Positions 1 to 10,858 are shown, numbered from the stretch's first letter. The stretch: 49,041 bases of DNA from Bacteroidaceae bacterium (GCA_017547205.1 JAFYQH010000028.1:1-49041), one strand, 5' to 3'. The notes: generated by a model not told the origin, from the letters alone. Numbers and translations are program-made.

Positions 1-291
1 AAGGCCGAGCTTTGCAAAGCCGAAATGAACCAGACCGTTGGTGATGAAAAGGAGCAGCAGAAAGCGTTCCTCAACAACGGACACAAGGCATACCTCCCAG
101 CCGGCAGCCTCAAGCAAGGCGCAGCCTACAGCAAGTCTTTGAGTATGTACTTCCCAGGTTCAACCGGTATTGATGAGGTTAAAAGTGAAAACAGTAAGAT
201 GAAAGGTATTTACGACCTTACAGGCAGAAAGGTGCAAAGCCCAGCTGGCGGAATCTATATTATAGATGGCAAGAAGGTGCTTATAAAGTGA
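1..291 (+). CDS. C-terminal end of a secreted protein with Prevotella-type tail (5' partial)
   Basis: Only the last 96 codons are in the window. The frame is open to the left edge, so the ATG at 25 is not a start. The end reads GIYDLTGRKV, then [14 protein letters not shown]. This is the same tail as in the GH95 and GH123-GH33 proteins of this window. Upstream of it, NNGHKAYLP resembles NNANKAYLV in the GH95 protein, so the same small beta-rich C-terminal domain appears to be present. Such tails are found on exported Prevotella proteins and resemble type IX secretion (type A) sorting domains; that role is inference. The catalytic or binding part lies outside the window, so the function is unknown. 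Confidence 0.8.
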   Translation, partial: KAELCKAEMNQTVGDEKEQQKAFLNNGHKAYLPAGSLKQGAAYSKSLSMYFPGSTGIDEVKSENSKMKGIYDLTGRKVQSPAGGIYIIDGKKVLIK

Positions 292-323
292 TGCTTGTGT
301 AAAAAATCATATATTGTTTAAGT

Positions 324-362
324 AAAACTCACCGGACTGCACTGCAGTCCGGTGAGTTTTTT
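324..362. terminator. Bidirectional intrinsic terminator
   Basis: A 13-bp perfect GC-rich stem (328-340 with 344-356, 3-nt loop) is extended by AAAA on the left and TTTT on the right. It therefore gives a hairpin plus U-tract in both directions. It sits between the convergent stop codons at 291 and 392 and would end both transcripts. Confidence 0.9.
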
Positions 363-391
363 AATGTTTATGGTTATTGACATGAGTTCCT

Positions 392-1003
392 TTATCCGAA
401 ATTCAGTTCTAACTGCTTTGGTTCTTCGCCAAGGAGGTTGAACGACATTCTGTGATAGGGAGTTGTGCCGTGCTCGCGTATCGCAGCGCGGTGCTTGGCT
501 GTAGGGTAGCCCTTGTTGCTTTTCCAGTCGTACATGGGATACTCTTCGGCAATGCGCATCATGTAGTCATCACGGTAGGTCTTTGCGAGTATTGATGCGG
601 CAGCAATGCTCATGAATGTAGCATCGCCCTTTACGACCGTGTTGTGCGTTATGCCGGGGTAGGGGGTGAACTTGTTGCCGTCTATGAGAAGATGTTGCGG
701 ACGAACTTTCAGTGCATCAACGGCGCGATGCATGGCAAGTATTGATGCGCGCAGGATGTTTATCTTGTCTATCTCGGCGGCTGTTACGATGCCTACTGCC
801 CAGGCTATGGCTTCGTGTTCAATGATGTCGCGTAGCATGTAACGCTGCGCTTCGGTGAGCTGCTTGGAGTCGTTGAGCAGTTCATTGCTGAAGTCGGGCG
901 GCAGAATCACGGCTGCTGCATATACATCGCCTGCAAGGCAGCCGCGTCCGGCCTCGTCGCAACCGGCTTCGATAATTCCTGTTGTCTGATATGGCTTGAG
1001 CAT
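392..1003 (-). CDS. rnhB: Ribonuclease HII
   Basis: This enzyme cleaves the RNA strand of RNA/DNA hybrids and nicks at single ribonucleotides misincorporated in DNA. The 203 residues are the usual bacterial length. The first two catalytic acidic residues are in CDEAGRG (D16, E17). A third lies in LLIDGNKF, and the [17 protein letters not shown] block typical of the family follows. The gene is the last one of the long leftward operon. Its ATG overlaps the sufS stop codon by one base (TGATG), so translation is probably coupled. It runs into the two-way terminator at 324-362. Confidence 0.95.
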   Translation of the reverse strand: MLKPYQTTGIIEAGCDEAGRGCLAGDVYAAAVILPPDFSNELLNDSKQLTEAQRYMLRDIIEHEAIAWAVGIVTAAEIDKINILRASILAMHRAVDALKVRPQHLLIDGNKFTPYPGITHNTVVKGDATFMSIAAASILAKTYRDDYMMRIAEEYPMYDWKSNKGYPTAKHRAAIREHGTTPYHRMSFNLLGEEPKQLELNFG

Positions 1004-2211
1004 CAGGCAAACATCTTTGCGGCTCTTTCGATGCCTTTGATGAGTATATCCACTTCCTCTTTAGTGTTGTATGCGGCAAATGAAGCACGTACAGTTCCCG
1101 GTATGTCCAGGTGGTCTATCAGCGGTTGTGCGCAGTGGTGTCCTGTACGTATGGCTATTCCAAGGCGGTCGAGTATGGCTCCCATGTCGGCCGGGTGTAT
1201 GTCGCCCACGAGAAACGAGACTGCAGCCCCGTCGGGCTTGCCGAATATGCGCATTCCCTCTATGGTGAGAAGCTGTTCCACGGCATACCGCGTAAGTTCC
1301 CTTTCGTGCGCGGCAATCTTCTCTATGCCTATGCTGTCTATCCATTCAAGAGCGCTTCCAAGGGCTATTGCACCTACATAGTCGGGTGTTCCTGCCTCGA
1401 ACTTGTACGGCAGTTCGTTGTATGTGGTCTTCTCGAAACGTACGGTCTTTATCATTTCGCCTCCGCCATGGTAAGGTGGCATGGCATTGAGCCATCTTTC
1501 CTTGCCATAGAGGATACCGATGCCGGTGGGAGCATATAGCTTGTGTCCGCTGAATGCGAAGAAATCGGCATCCAGCTGCTGCATGTCAACCTTTATGTGA
1601 GGTGCGCTCTGGGCTCCGTCGACAAGGACAGGAACGCCGTGGCTGTGGGCAATGTCAATAATCTCCTTTATTGGGTTTGTCACACCCAGAACATTCGATA
1701 CATGCGTGACGCTTACAAGACGGGTTCTATTGTTCAGCAAGCGGGCGAACGCTTCAATGTCGAGGCTGCAGTCTGGCTTTAGTGGAATGATGCGCAGGAC
1801 TATTCCTGTGCGGTCACGAAGCAATTGCCATGGTACGATGTTGCTGTGGTGTTCCATGGTGGATATGATTACTTCGTCGCCCTCCTTGAACATGCTGCCG
1901 AGTGACGATGCTACAAGGTTTATGCTCTCTGTAGTTCCGCGTGTGAATATTATCTCGTGGCTATGTGCCGCACCTATGAAATCCTTTACTGTATTTCGGG
2001 CATTCTCCATCTCTTCGGTGCATACCTGCGAGAGATGGTGCACGCCGCGGTGCACATTGGCATTAACAGTCGTGTATATCCTGTCCATGCATTCTATGAC
2101 ACGACGCGGTTTCTGCGTTGTGGCAGCATTGTCAAGGTATACAAGCGGCTTGCCGTATACTTTCTGTTCCAGTATAGGGAATTCCTTGCGTATGTCTGCT
2201 GTAAAGGGCAT
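1003..2211 (-). CDS. sufS: Cysteine desulfurase SufS
   Basis: This is a PLP-dependent class II (SufS-type) desulfurase that takes sulfur from cysteine to form a persulfide for Fe-S cluster assembly. The PLP lysine is in [11 protein letters not shown]. The catalytic cysteine is C360 in RTGHHCAQP, a motif of SufS rather than of NifS/IscS. The 402 residues match E. coli SufS. It is the fourth SUF gene, 9 bases after sufD. No sufE, sufU or sufA is in the window, so the sulfur-transfer partner must lie elsewhere. Confidence 0.96.
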   Translation of the reverse strand: MPFTADIRKEFPILEQKVYGKPLVYLDNAATTQKPRRVIECMDRIYTTVNANVHRGVHHLSQVCTEEMENARNTVKDFIGAAHSHEIIFTRGTTESINLVASSLGSMFKEGDEVIISTMEHHSNIVPWQLLRDRTGIVLRIIPLKPDCSLDIEAFARLLNNRTRLVSVTHVSNVLGVTNPIKEIIDIAHSHGVPVLVDGAQSAPHIKVDMQQLDADFFAFSGHKLYAPTGIGILYGKERWLNAMPPYHGGGEMIKTVRFEKTTYNELPYKFEAGTPDYVGAIALGSALEWIDSIGIEKIAAHERELTRYAVEQLLTIEGMRIFGKPDGAAVSFLVGDIHPADMGAILDRLGIAIRTGHHCAQPLIDHLDIPGTVRASFAAYNTKEEVDILIKGIERAAKMFA

Positions 2212-2220
2212 TGTTGTTCT

Positions 2221-3558
2221 TTATTGTTTGCAGAGGCTGCATCCCTTGCAACGGTTCAACTCTCCGCGGAACCTCTTCTCCACAAGTATGTGCAGACGGT
2301 CACGGAGTGCTTCTATCTGTATGTTGTCAATGACTTCGCCGGCGAAGGCATACATGAGCAGGTGGCGTGCCTCTTCGGCAGGTATTCCGCGCTGCTGCAT
2401 GTAGAACAGTGCGTTGCCGTCGAGCTGGCCCACGGTGGAGCCATGGCTGCACTTGACGTCGTCGGCATATATCTCGAGCTGTGGCTGTGCGTACATGTGT
2501 GCGCAACTTGTAAGACAGAGATTGCGGTTCGTCTGTTCCGATACGCTATGCTGTGCATCGGGGCGAATGAGCATCTTCCCGGCAAATACTCCCGTTGATT
2601 GCTCGTCGAGTATGTATTTGTAGAGTTCGTTGCTTGTGCAACGGGGTACCTTGTGATCGACCAGTGTACGGTTGTCAATGTGCTGCTCCTTGTCGCCTAT
2701 CGCAAGTCCGTTGATGTGTGTTTCGGCTCCTTCCCCTTCGAGGCTTACCTCGACGCGGTTGCGTGTGAAGCCGTTCGTGAGTGTAATGTTGCTGTGCCTG
2801 AAGCAGCTGTCCTGTTCCTGACGTACGAACAGCTGACCAAGACGTGTGTTGCTGCCTGATGTCTCCTCTATTTCATAGAGGTCGAGTGATGCACCACGTC
2901 CGACGAAAATCTCCGTTACCTGTGTCGAGAGTGTCTGTTTCTGCAACGACGAGTGGTCGCATAGCAGAAGCGAGGCACGGCTGTTCTCTTCGAGTATAAT
3001 CAGCAGACGACGGTTCGACATCATGTCCACATTGGCCTGGAGCAGGGTTACAATCTGTATTGTATCCTCCACGACCGTGTTCTTGGGTATGTAGAGTACC
3101 AGGCAGTCCTGTGTGAATGCCGTGTTGAACTGAACTATGCTGTCACCGTTTGTGGCCAGTCTATTGTAGTATGGTCCGAGAAGGTCACGGCTGTCTGCAG
3201 CTATGTCGTTGATGCTGCCGAGCATGACTCCTTGCGGCAACTGCTTCCCTTTGTTTTCACCTGCCTGGAAACTGTCGTTTATTATATATGCGTGGTAGGT
3301 GTTGAGATTGGGTACGTCACATGTGAATGTGCCGTGTATAGCGGTTGCAACGCGTCCCAGGTTCATGCCGTAGTCGGTCGCGAATTTCTTTGCGACATCG
3401 GTATGAAGCCAATCCTCGTCCTTCCTGTCGGGGAACCCTGTTGCCTTGAACCTGATGATGGCCTTTGCGCGTTCCTCGTTCAGGATACTTGCGCAGGGCT
3501 CGTCAATCAGTTCCCTGTGACGGTCGAAAATATTTATGTATTCCTGTTCGCAGCCCAT
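2221..3558 (-). CDS. sufD: Fe-S cluster assembly scaffold subunit SufD
   Basis: SufD forms the SufBC2D scaffold with SufB and SufC. The C-terminal half has the SufBD beta-helix core. The conserved end (SHGSTVGQLDGNALFYMQQR, then GIPAEEARHLLMYAFAGEVI) closely resembles the matching part of SufB. The N-terminal third is divergent, as is normal for SufD. It lies between sufC (2-base gap) and sufS. At 445 residues it is of typical length. The very C-terminus is cysteine-rich (RCKGCSLCK), which is seen in Bacteroidetes SufD and has no known role here. Confidence 0.95.
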   Translation of the reverse strand: MGCEQEYINIFDRHRELIDEPCASILNEERAKAIIRFKATGFPDRKDEDWLHTDVAKKFATDYGMNLGRVATAIHGTFTCDVPNLNTYHAYIINDSFQAGENKGKQLPQGVMLGSINDIAADSRDLLGPYYNRLATNGDSIVQFNTAFTQDCLVLYIPKNTVVEDTIQIVTLLQANVDMMSNRRLLIILEENSRASLLLCDHSSLQKQTLSTQVTEIFVGRGASLDLYEIEETSGSNTRLGQLFVRQEQDSCFRHSNITLTNGFTRNRVEVSLEGEGAETHINGLAIGDKEQHIDNRTLVDHKVPRCTSNELYKYILDEQSTGVFAGKMLIRPDAQHSVSEQTNRNLCLTSCAHMYAQPQLEIYADDVKCSHGSTVGQLDGNALFYMQQRGIPAEEARHLLMYAFAGEVIDNIQIEALRDRLHILVEKRFRGELNRCKGCSLCKQ

Positions 3559-3560
3559 TA

Positions 3561-4316
3561 TCAGTTCTCGTTTTTAATCCAGTCGTATCCGCGTTCCTCA
3601 AGCTCCATTACAAGCTCGGGACCAGCTGTCTTCACAATCCTGCCGTTGTAGAGCACGTGTACTATGTCGGGCTTTATGTAGTCAAGCAGCCTCTGGTAGT
3701 GGGTGATGACTATGCTTGATGTGTCTTCGCGCTTGAGTTTGTTAACTCCTTCGGCTACAATGCGAAGGGCATCAATGTCGAGGCCCGAATCGGTTTCGTC
3801 GAGTATGCTCAGAGTGGGGTCAAGCATTGCCATCTGGAATATCTCGTTCCTCTTCTTCTCGCCACCGCTGAAGCCTTCGTTGACTGAACGGTTGGCGAGC
3901 TTGCTGTCGAGGTTCACGAGAGCGCGTTTCTCGCGCATCATCTTGAGGAATTCCGTCGCATTCATCGGTTCCTGGCCAAGATACTGGCGCTTGGCATTGA
4001 CTGCTGCACGCATGAAGTTTGTGATGCTCACTCCTGGTATCTCCACGGGGTACTGGAACGAGAGGAAAAGTCCCTCGTGGCTGCGGTCTTCGGGTGAAAG
4101 CTCAAGGAGGTTCTTCCCTTTGTATTTTACCTCACCTTCGGTAACCGTGTAGGCCGGGTGACCTACAAGTACGTTGCTGAGGGTGCTTTTGCCCGAACCG
4201 TTGGGGCCCATTATGGCATGTACCTCGCCGGCCTTTACGGTGAGGTTTATTCCTTTTAGTATCTCTTTGCCGTCAATAGTGGCATGAAGGTTCTTTATCT
4301 CAAGTAGATTTTCCAT
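3561..4316 (-). CDS. sufC: Fe-S cluster assembly ATPase SufC
   Basis: This is the cytosolic ABC-type ATPase that drives conformational change in the SufB-SufD scaffold. The 251 residues hold Walker A GPNGSGKS (37-44), the signature FSGGEKKRNE, and Walker B plus D-loop LSILDETDSGLD. It has no membrane segments, as expected for SufC. It sits between sufB and sufD in the same order as in other Bacteroidales. Confidence 0.97.
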   Translation of the reverse strand: MENLLEIKNLHATIDGKEILKGINLTVKAGEVHAIMGPNGSGKSTLSNVLVGHPAYTVTEGEVKYKGKNLLELSPEDRSHEGLFLSFQYPVEIPGVSITNFMRAAVNAKRQYLGQEPMNATEFLKMMREKRALVNLDSKLANRSVNEGFSGGEKKRNEIFQMAMLDPTLSILDETDSGLDIDALRIVAEGVNKLKREDTSSIVITHYQRLLDYIKPDIVHVLYNGRIVKTAGPELVMELEERGYDWIKNEN

Positions 4317-4332
4317 ATTTCTGTATTTTAAA

Positions 4333-5778
4333 TCAGCCTACAGCGCCCTCAAGCGAGACACTGAGCAGTTTCTGCGCTTCGATGGCAAACTCCATTGGAA
4401 GTTTGTTGAGCACCTCCTTGGCATATCCGTTCACGATGAGTCCTATGGCCTCCTCGGTCCCTATTCCGCGCTGGTTGCAATAGAAGAGCTGGTCTTCCGA
4501 TATCTTCGATGTGGTGGCTTCGTGCTCAATGACCGCGCTGTTGTTGTGTATGTCCATGTAGGGGAATGTGTGCGCGCCGCACTTGTCGCCAAGCAACAGA
4601 GAGTCGCACTGGCTGTAGTTGCGGGCACCGTCGGCATTCTTGCTTACGCGTACGAGTCCGCGGTATGAGTTCTGGCTCTTGCCGGCCGAGATTCCTTTGC
4701 TTATGATTGTGCTCCTGGTGTTCTTTCCAAGATGTATCATCTTTGTACCGGTATCGGCCTGCTGGTAGTTGTTTGTCAGCGCTACCGAGTAGAACTCGCC
4801 CTGTGAGTTGTCACCGCGCAGTATGCAGCTTGGATACTTCCAGGTGATGGCCGATCCTGTCTCAACCTGTGTCCAGGAGAGCTTGCTGTTGTGGCCGCGG
4901 CAGTCGCCACGTTTGGTTACGAAGTTGTATACGCCTCCTTTTCCCTCGGCATCACCGGGGTACCAGTTCTGCACGGTGCTGTACTTTACTTCGGCATTGT
5001 CGTGTACTATAATCTCCACTATTGCCGCGTGCAGTTGGTTCTCGTCGCGCATGGGGGCTGTACAGCCCTCGAGATACGACACGTAGCTGTCGTCATCGGC
5101 AACTATGAGTGTGCGCTCGAACTGGCCTGTGTTGGCCGCGTTGATACGGAAGTATGTCGACAACTCCATGGGGCAGCGTACTCCCTTTGGTATATATACG
5201 AATGAACCGTCGCTGAATACTGCTGTGTTGAGTGCTGCAAAGAAGTTGTCGCGGTAGTTCACTACCGTACCCAGGTACTTGCGTACCAGGTCGGGGTATT
5301 CCTGAATGGCCTCGCTCATTGAGCAGAATATGATGCCTTTCTCCTTGAGTTCTTCCTTGAATGTGGTTTTTACCGAAACGGAGTCCATGACGGCATCTAC
5401 GGCCGTACCGCTGAGCGCAAGGCGTTCTTCGAGGGGAATGCCCAGCTTCTCGAATGTCTTCATCAGTTCCGGATCTATCTCCTTGTTTTTGTTCTCTTTG
5501 CTCTTCTTCAAGGGGTCGGCATAATAGGATATGGACTGGTAGTCTATGGGCGGTATGTTCAAGTGTGCCCATTGCGGCATCTCCAGCGTGAGCCAGTGCC
5601 TGTATGCCTGCAGGCGTATCTCAAGCAACCAATCAGGCTCGTTCTTCTTGCTTGAGATGAGCCTTACGGTGTCTTCGTTGAGTCCGCTCTCTATAATGTC
5701 TGTCTTTATCTTACTGACAAACCCGAACTCGTATGCCTTGTTTGCCAGCCTTTTCAGTATATTATCCTTCTTTTTCAT
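4333..5778 (-). CDS. sufB: Fe-S cluster assembly scaffold protein SufB
   Basis: SufB is the main scaffold on which the nascent cluster is built from persulfide sulfur and iron. The 481 residues are standard length. Conserved parts include the [20 protein letters not shown] block, YLEGCTAPM, and near the end [20 protein letters not shown] followed by [18 protein letters not shown]. The cysteine in SQCDS and the glutamate in HEAT match the residues shown in E. coli SufB to act in sulfur transfer and cluster binding. The ATG overlaps the end of the preceding cvpA-like gene by 4 bases (ATGA), so the SUF genes are translationally tied to the infB operon. Confidence 0.97.
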   Translation of the reverse strand: MKKKDNILKRLANKAYEFGFVSKIKTDIIESGLNEDTVRLISSKKNEPDWLLEIRLQAYRHWLTLEMPQWAHLNIPPIDYQSISYYADPLKKSKENKNKEIDPELMKTFEKLGIPLEERLALSGTAVDAVMDSVSVKTTFKEELKEKGIIFCSMSEAIQEYPDLVRKYLGTVVNYRDNFFAALNTAVFSDGSFVYIPKGVRCPMELSTYFRINAANTGQFERTLIVADDDSYVSYLEGCTAPMRDENQLHAAIVEIIVHDNAEVKYSTVQNWYPGDAEGKGGVYNFVTKRGDCRGHNSKLSWTQVETGSAITWKYPSCILRGDNSQGEFYSVALTNNYQQADTGTKMIHLGKNTRSTIISKGISAGKSQNSYRGLVRVSKNADGARNYSQCDSLLLGDKCGAHTFPYMDIHNNSAVIEHEATTSKISEDQLFYCNQRGIGTEEAIGLIVNGYAKEVLNKLPMEFAIEAQKLLSVSLEGAVG

Positions 5779-6260
5779 CTATCTTTCCTAATCTCCTCGA
5801 TGACTGAAAAGGTTATCTTTGAAACCTTATTGTATAACACGGATTCTTTCTGCGATGTTTCACCTGTTATGCTGTTTCCGGGAAATAACCCGGCTGTAAC
5901 GTTTACAAGTACGGTCGTGACCAGTATGGCAACGGCTGCCGATGCCGCTCCTCCCAGCAACCTGTCCAGTATGCCAAGGAAGATCAGGCGCAGGAGCCAC
6001 TTGACAATCATGCCCAGTACGGACAGGACTATGATGGCAGCAACCAGTATTGCCGTGAATCCGGCAACGTAGCATATCCAATTCTCCCATCCTGTCATGC
6101 CATGCAGCCAATTGACGGCTACAGGGTGGTAGTGCACAGCCAGGAGCAGGCCTATTGCTATGCCTGCTCCAAGCGTGATTTGTTTGATCAGTCCTGCCCA
6201 GAACCCTATGATGAATCCTATGGTGGCTGCGGAAAGCAGGACTATATCCAGTGTGTTCAT
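5775..6260 (-). CDS. CvpA family inner-membrane protein
   Basis: The 161-residue protein has four hydrophobic segments (about residues 5-22, 28-45, 63-88 and 100-125) followed by a short soluble tail. This is the layout of the CvpA (colicin V production) family. The N-terminal [21 protein letters not shown]-like start with a conserved glycine pattern is typical. CvpA proteins are linked to envelope homeostasis in other bacteria, but their molecular activity is not known. It lies between infB (14-base gap) and sufB (4-base overlap), a position conserved in Bacteroidales. Confidence 0.85.
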   Translation of the reverse strand: MNTLDIVLLSAATIGFIIGFWAGLIKQITLGAGIAIGLLLAVHYHPVAVNWLHGMTGWENWICYVAGFTAILVAAIIVLSVLGMIVKWLLRLIFLGILDRLLGGAASAAVAILVTTVLVNVTAGLFPGNSITGETSQKESVLYNKVSKITFSVIEEIRKDR

Positions 6261-6274
6261 GTCCGGTCCTAAAG

Positions 6275-9091
6275 TTAGAGCTTCTGCTTAACCTCGACCT
6301 CAACGAATGTCTCGATGATATCGCCTACCTTGATGTCATCCTGTGATGTGAGGCTGATACCGCACTCGAAGTTAGTACCCACTTCTTTGACATCCTCCTT
6401 GAAACGCTTGAGCGCGGCAAGTGAACCGGTGTGGATAACGATACCGTCGCGGATGAGGCGTGCGCGGTCAGTGCGCTTTACCTTACCCTCGCGTACCATA
6501 CATCCGGCTACTGTACCTACCTTGCTGATATGGAATGTCTCGCGTACCTCGATGGTTGCGGTAATCTCCTCCTTGACGATAGGAGCAAGCATACCCTCCA
6601 TGGCGGCCTTGACCTCCTCGATGGCATCGTAGATGATTGAGTAGATGCGGATGTCGACACCTTCGTTCTCGGCAACCTTGCGTGCTGTGACTGACGGACG
6701 TACCTGGAAACCTACGATGATGGCATCCGATGCTGCTGCAAGGCTCACGTCGCTCTCCGAAATCTGTCCTACGGCCTTGTGTATGACGTTCACCTGGATA
6801 GTCTCGGTAGATAGCTTGATGAGAGAGTCGCTTAGAGCCTCGATAGAACCGTCCACGTCACCCTTGACAATGATGTTGAGGGTCTGGAAGTTTCCGAGTG
6901 CGATTCGGCGGCCCACTTCGTCAAGTGTGAGCATCTTCTGTGTACGCAGTCCCTGCTCGCGCTGCAGCTGCTCGCGCTTGCCGGTAATCTCACGTGCTTC
7001 GCGTTCGCTGTCGACAACGTTGAATGTGTCACCTGCTGCAGGTGCACCGTTAAGGCCCAATATAAGTGCGGGCTCTGCCGGCTTTATCTCTTTGATGCGC
7101 TGGTTGCGCTCGTTGAAGATGGCCTTTACCTTACCCCACTGTGTTCCGGCAACAACGATGTCACCGACCTTCAGTGTACCGTTCTGTACAAGTACTGTAG
7201 CAACATAACCGCGTCCCTTGTCAAGTGTAGATTCGATGACCGAACCTGTAGCCTTGCGGTTGGGATTGGCTTTGAGATCGAGCAATTCGGCCTCGAGAAG
7301 TACCTTCTCCATGAGCTCTTCTACACCCATACCCTGCTTTGCCGAGATCTCCTGCGACTGGTATTTGCCGCCCCAGTCTTCGACAAGCATGTTCATGTTG
7401 GCAAGCTGTTCCTTAATCCTGTTTGCGTCGGCTGTGGGCTTGTCGCACTTGTTGAACGCGAACACGATGGGTACACCTGCTGCCATGGCGTGGTTGATGG
7501 CCTCCTTGGTTTGGGGCATCACGCTGTCGTCGGCAGCAATTATGATGATTACAATGTCGGTAATCTTCGCTCCACGGGCACGCATGGCGGTAAATGCCTC
7601 GTGACCCGGAGTGTCGAGGAAGGTGATGCGCTTGCCGCTCTCCATCTTCACGTTGTATGCACCGATGTGCTGTGTGATACCTCCGGCTTCGCCTGCGATG
7701 ACGTTGGCCTTTCGTATGTAGTCGAGCAGTGATGTCTTACCGTGGTCTACGTGACCCATCACGGTGATGATAGGTGCGCGTGGCTGTAGATCTTCCTCGC
7801 TGTCGCCCTCCTCTTCGATTGCGTTGGCAACTTCGGCACTTACATATTCTGTAGTGTAACCGAACTCTTCGGCAACGATGTTTATGGTCTCGGCATCGAG
7901 TCGCTGGTTGATGGATACCATCATACCTATGCTCATACAGGTTGCGATGACCTGTGTTACGGAGATGTTCATCATGCTTGCAAGCTCATTTGCCGTAACG
8001 AACTCAGTGAGCTGCAGAACCTTGCTCTGCTCCATCTCCTCGTTCATCTGCTGCATCTGGCGCTCTGCTGCCATGTCGCGCTTCTCCTTGCGGTACTTGG
8101 CTGCCTTGTTGCCCTTGCCGCGGTTGGTAAGACGGTCGAGTGTCTCCTTTATCTGCTTTGATACATCTTCCTCATTCACATCGTTCTTGTCGAAACGCTT
8201 GTGCTGGCGGTCACGGTCCTTGCGGCTTCCCTGTGACTGGTTGTTTCCCTTGTTGCGGTTTGCGCTCCAATCTTTGTTGCTGTTGTCGCTGCCGCTTTCC
8301 TTGACATCGTTTATGTCTACGCGCTGGCTGTTAATACGCTGGCGTTTCTTTTTCTTGTCGCCATCGGCACCTCCGACCTGCTGGCGCTGTGCCTCACGCT
8401 GCTGCTTGCGCTGTTCCTCGCGCTGTTTGTCCTTCTCCTCGCGTTCCTTCTTCTTCTCTTCCTTGCTCTTCTTCTTTGGGCGGGTAGACTGGTTTATGGC
8501 CGAGAGGTCAATCTGGCCTATGATGTTGAGCTTTGGAGCTTCAACCTCGTCTATCTGTGTGAGCTGTGCCTGCGGCTGTGCCTCTTCTGCAGCAGGTTTC
8601 TCCACGTTCTTATCCTCGACTGCCGGTGCCGGTTTCTCTGCAACAGGCTCTGGTTTGACTACGGGTGCAGGAGCCGGCTTTGGCTCGTCCTTCTTTGGCT
8701 GGCTCTTCTTGTTAAGCGCGTCAAGGTCTATTCTGCGTGTAACCTTTATTAGCGGTTCTTCTTTCTTTGGCTCAACCTTTGCTTCTGGCTCTGCTTTGGG
8801 AGTCTCTACGGCCTTCGGTGCTGGTGTTTCGACCTTTACTGCAGGCTTTTCCTCTACGGCTGGAGCAGCCTTAGGCTTTTCCTTATTCTGTCGCTCCTTC
8901 AAGAAGTTGTCCGACTGGATACGTGCCTTCTTGTCGGCGCTAAACTCCTGTATGAGCATCTCATAACCATCTTCGGGGACAACGGCGTTGGGGTCTTCCT
9001 TGATTTCGAATCCCTTTTTCTGCAGAAATTCCACGATGGTTGAGAGGCCCAGATTGAGCTCTTTCTGTACTTTATTCAATCTTATCTTCAT
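6275..9091 (-). CDS. infB: Translation initiation factor IF-2
   Basis: This GTPase brings initiator fMet-tRNA to the 30S subunit and promotes subunit joining. The 938-residue protein begins with a helical IF2-N segment. A long low-complexity region rich in Lys, Glu, Ala and Pro (about residues 75-340) follows, typical of Bacteroidetes IF-2, and then a second IF2-N-like region. The G domain starts near residue 440 with [20 protein letters not shown] and NKCD. Domains II-IV follow, and the protein ends in VEVEVKQKL. It is co-transcribed with nusA and rimP as in most bacteria. A single start is visible; E. coli-style internal starts were not assessed. Confidence 0.97.
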   Translation of the reverse strand: MKIRLNKVQKELNLGLSTIVEFLQKKGFEIKEDPNAVVPEDGYEMLIQEFSADKKARIQSDNFLKERQNKEKPKAAPAVEEKPAVKVETPAPKAVETPKAEPEAKVEPKKEEPLIKVTRRIDLDALNKKSQPKKDEPKPAPAPVVKPEPVAEKPAPAVEDKNVEKPAAEEAQPQAQLTQIDEVEAPKLNIIGQIDLSAINQSTRPKKKSKEEKKKEREEKDKQREEQRKQQREAQRQQVGGADGDKKKKRQRINSQRVDINDVKESGSDNSNKDWSANRNKGNNQSQGSRKDRDRQHKRFDKNDVNEEDVSKQIKETLDRLTNRGKGNKAAKYRKEKRDMAAERQMQQMNEEMEQSKVLQLTEFVTANELASMMNISVTQVIATCMSIGMMVSINQRLDAETINIVAEEFGYTTEYVSAEVANAIEEEGDSEEDLQPRAPIITVMGHVDHGKTSLLDYIRKANVIAGEAGGITQHIGAYNVKMESGKRITFLDTPGHEAFTAMRARGAKITDIVIIIIAADDSVMPQTKEAINHAMAAGVPIVFAFNKCDKPTADANRIKEQLANMNMLVEDWGGKYQSQEISAKQGMGVEELMEKVLLEAELLDLKANPNRKATGSVIESTLDKGRGYVATVLVQNGTLKVGDIVVAGTQWGKVKAIFNERNQRIKEIKPAEPALILGLNGAPAAGDTFNVVDSEREAREITGKREQLQREQGLRTQKMLTLDEVGRRIALGNFQTLNIIVKGDVDGSIEALSDSLIKLSTETIQVNVIHKAVGQISESDVSLAAASDAIIVGFQVRPSVTARKVAENEGVDIRIYSIIYDAIEEVKAAMEGMLAPIVKEEITATIEVRETFHISKVGTVAGCMVREGKVKRTDRARLIRDGIVIHTGSLAALKRFKEDVKEVGTNFECGISLTSQDDIKVGDIIETFVEVEVKQKL

Positions 9092-9129
9092 TCGTAATCC
9101 TTTCTTTTGGGGTTAATGTTGCTTGACTC

Positions 9130-10389
9130 TTATTCCTCATCCTCGAATTCCGATTTCAGGACTTCGATAAGGTGGTCAACAGTGTCCTCCTCAAGATCTG
9201 CTTTTTCAATAAGAACTTCGCGAGGTGTGTTCAATACTGCCTTGGCTGTGTCAAGGCCAATATTCTTGATAGCTTCGATTACCCACTCCTCGATTTCGTC
9301 GGCAAACTCATCGAGGTAGATGTCGTCCTCCTGTTGTGCGTCAATCTCGCGGTATACGTTGATTGTGTATTCCGTAATCATGCTGGCAAGTTTGATGTTG
9401 AGACCGTCCTTACCGATGGCAAGTGATACCTCTTCCTTTTTGAGGTTTACATCGGCAACACGCTTCTCCTCGTCAAGTGTGATGTCCTGAATCTTGGCAG
9501 GGCTGAGAGCTCTCTTGATGAAGAGTTCGATGTTAGATGTGAATGGGATTACATCTATGTTTTCGTTACGCAACTCGCGTACTATGCCATGTATGCGTGA
9601 GCCCTTTACACCGACGCATGCTCCTACCGGGTCGATGCGCTCGTCGTATGTCTCTACTGCAATTTTGGCGCGTTTGCCGGGGATGCGTGCGATTTTCTTT
9701 ATTGTGATGAGACCGTCATTGATCTCGGGTACTTCAAGTTCGAACAGGCGCTGCAGGAACATTGGCGATGTGCGGCTGAGGATAATCTTCGGGTTGTTGT
9801 TCTGGTTGTCAACTCGTGCAACAACCGCGCGTACATTGTCGCCCTTACGGTAGAAGTCGCTCGGAATCTGCTCGCTCTTGGGGAGTATGAGTTCATTGCC
9901 TTCATCGTCAACGAGCAGAAGCTCCTTCTTCCATATCTGGTAGACTTCGGCACTTACAATCTGGCCAACCCTCTCGCTGTACTTGTTGTAAAGGCTATCC
10001 TTCTCAAGCTCCAGAATCTTTGAAGCGAGTGTCTGGCGGAGGTTGAGGATCGCACGGCGTCCGAACTCTGCGAAATTGACAATTTCGCTCACCTCTTCAC
10101 CCTCTTCGAATGTGTCATCGATGAGCTGTGCCTCGCTCAATGATATCTCCAGGTTGTCGTCCTTTACATCGCTGTCGGCAACTACCACGCGACGGCGCTG
10201 TATCTCGAAGTCTCCACGGTCGGGGTTGACGATGACCGAGTAGTTCTCGTCAGTTCCGAACATGTTTACCAGTACTTTGCGGAAACTCTCCTCGAGCACG
10301 CTGATCATTGTTGTACGGTCGATGTTCTTCGACTCCTTGAATTCTTGAAATGTTCCAAGAAGGCTGATTGTTTCTTCTTTTTTTGCCAT
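9130..10389 (-). CDS. nusA: Transcription termination/antitermination factor NusA
   Basis: NusA binds RNA polymerase and nascent RNA to modulate pausing, termination and antitermination. The 419 residues contain an N-terminal RNAP-binding domain (1-130), an S1 domain (about 135-200) and two KH domains. The KH regions show VGACVGVKGSRIHGIVREL and SLAIGKDGLNIKLAS. After the KH domains comes an acidic tail (DEFADEIEEWVIEAI, then a helical stretch) instead of the two acidic repeats of E. coli NusA. The stop is one base before the intergenic gap to infB, and rimP ends one base upstream of its ATG. Confidence 0.96.
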   Translation of the reverse strand: MAKKEETISLLGTFQEFKESKNIDRTTMISVLEESFRKVLVNMFGTDENYSVIVNPDRGDFEIQRRRVVVADSDVKDDNLEISLSEAQLIDDTFEEGEEVSEIVNFAEFGRRAILNLRQTLASKILELEKDSLYNKYSERVGQIVSAEVYQIWKKELLLVDDEGNELILPKSEQIPSDFYRKGDNVRAVVARVDNQNNNPKIILSRTSPMFLQRLFELEVPEINDGLITIKKIARIPGKRAKIAVETYDERIDPVGACVGVKGSRIHGIVRELRNENIDVIPFTSNIELFIKRALSPAKIQDITLDEEKRVADVNLKKEEVSLAIGKDGLNIKLASMITEYTINVYREIDAQQEDDIYLDEFADEIEEWVIEAIKNIGLDTAKAVLNTPREVLIEKADLEEDTVDHLIEVLKSEFEDEE

Positions 10390-10390
10390 T

Positions 10391-10858
10391 TTATTTGAAA
10401 TTTATAATATACTTCGTGTACTTTACGCCGTCATAGGGGAAGCACAAGTCTTCCTCGACAAGCTGCGGGCGCTTCATGCCCTCTATCTTCTCCTTTTTAG
10501 TGATTGTAATGGTGAAAGCTACATCGGTCGCCTCCTTGAGGATTCCCTTGATTTTCTTGCCATCCTTTGTAAGTACCTCGACTTCCATCCCTACATGGTT
10601 CATATACTGCTGTGTAACCTTGAAAGGTTGTCCTAGGCCGGCAGACCCTACTTCGAGCTCATAGTCTTCCGTTTCGCGGCTGAGCCCGCTCTCTATGTGA
10701 CGGCTAAGGTCGGCGCAATCCTCAATCCATACACCTTCAGCATGGTCGATTTCTACTGTTATCTTGCTGTCCTTGCTGATAACAACGTCAACGAGAAAGT
10801 ACTCTTTGTCGGCAAGCCATTCGTTTGTCAAGTCGATTACCTGTTGTTTGTCAATCAT
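10391..10858 (-). CDS. rimP: Ribosome maturation factor RimP
   Basis: RimP assists 30S subunit maturation. The 155 residues are the usual size. The N-terminal alpha/beta domain includes WIEDCADLSRHIESGL. It leads into YELEVGSAGLGQPFK, the family's variant of EVSSPG.DRPL, and the C-terminal SH3-like barrel includes KIKGILKEATDVAFTI. It is the first gene of the operon that runs through nusA, infB and suf to rnhB. The predicted transcription start is about 90 bases upstream, with a hairpin in the leader. Confidence 0.93.
   Translation of the reverse strand: MIDKQQVIDLTNEWLADKEYFLVDVVISKDSKITVEIDHAEGVWIEDCADLSRHIESGLSRETEDYELEVGSAGLGQPFKVTQQYMNHVGMEVEVLTKDGKKIKGILKEATDVAFTITITKKEKIEGMKRPQLVEEDLCFPYDGVKYTKYIINFK

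Noticed and set aside
25-291. An 88-residue complete small gene starting at ATG 25
   Set aside because: The frame stays open to the window's left edge and the tail belongs to a large secreted protein, so it is the end of a longer gene.
1031-5572. Many open frames opposite the suf genes (for example 1652-2404 plus, 5093-5572 minus)
   Set aside because: They are shadow frames of clearly identified SUF genes, with no family resemblance.
7878-8966. A 362-residue plus-strand frame opposite the infB N-terminus
   Set aside because: It is the antisense reading of the Lys/Glu/Ala-rich IF-2 region, giving a serine/phenylalanine-rich product with no real features.
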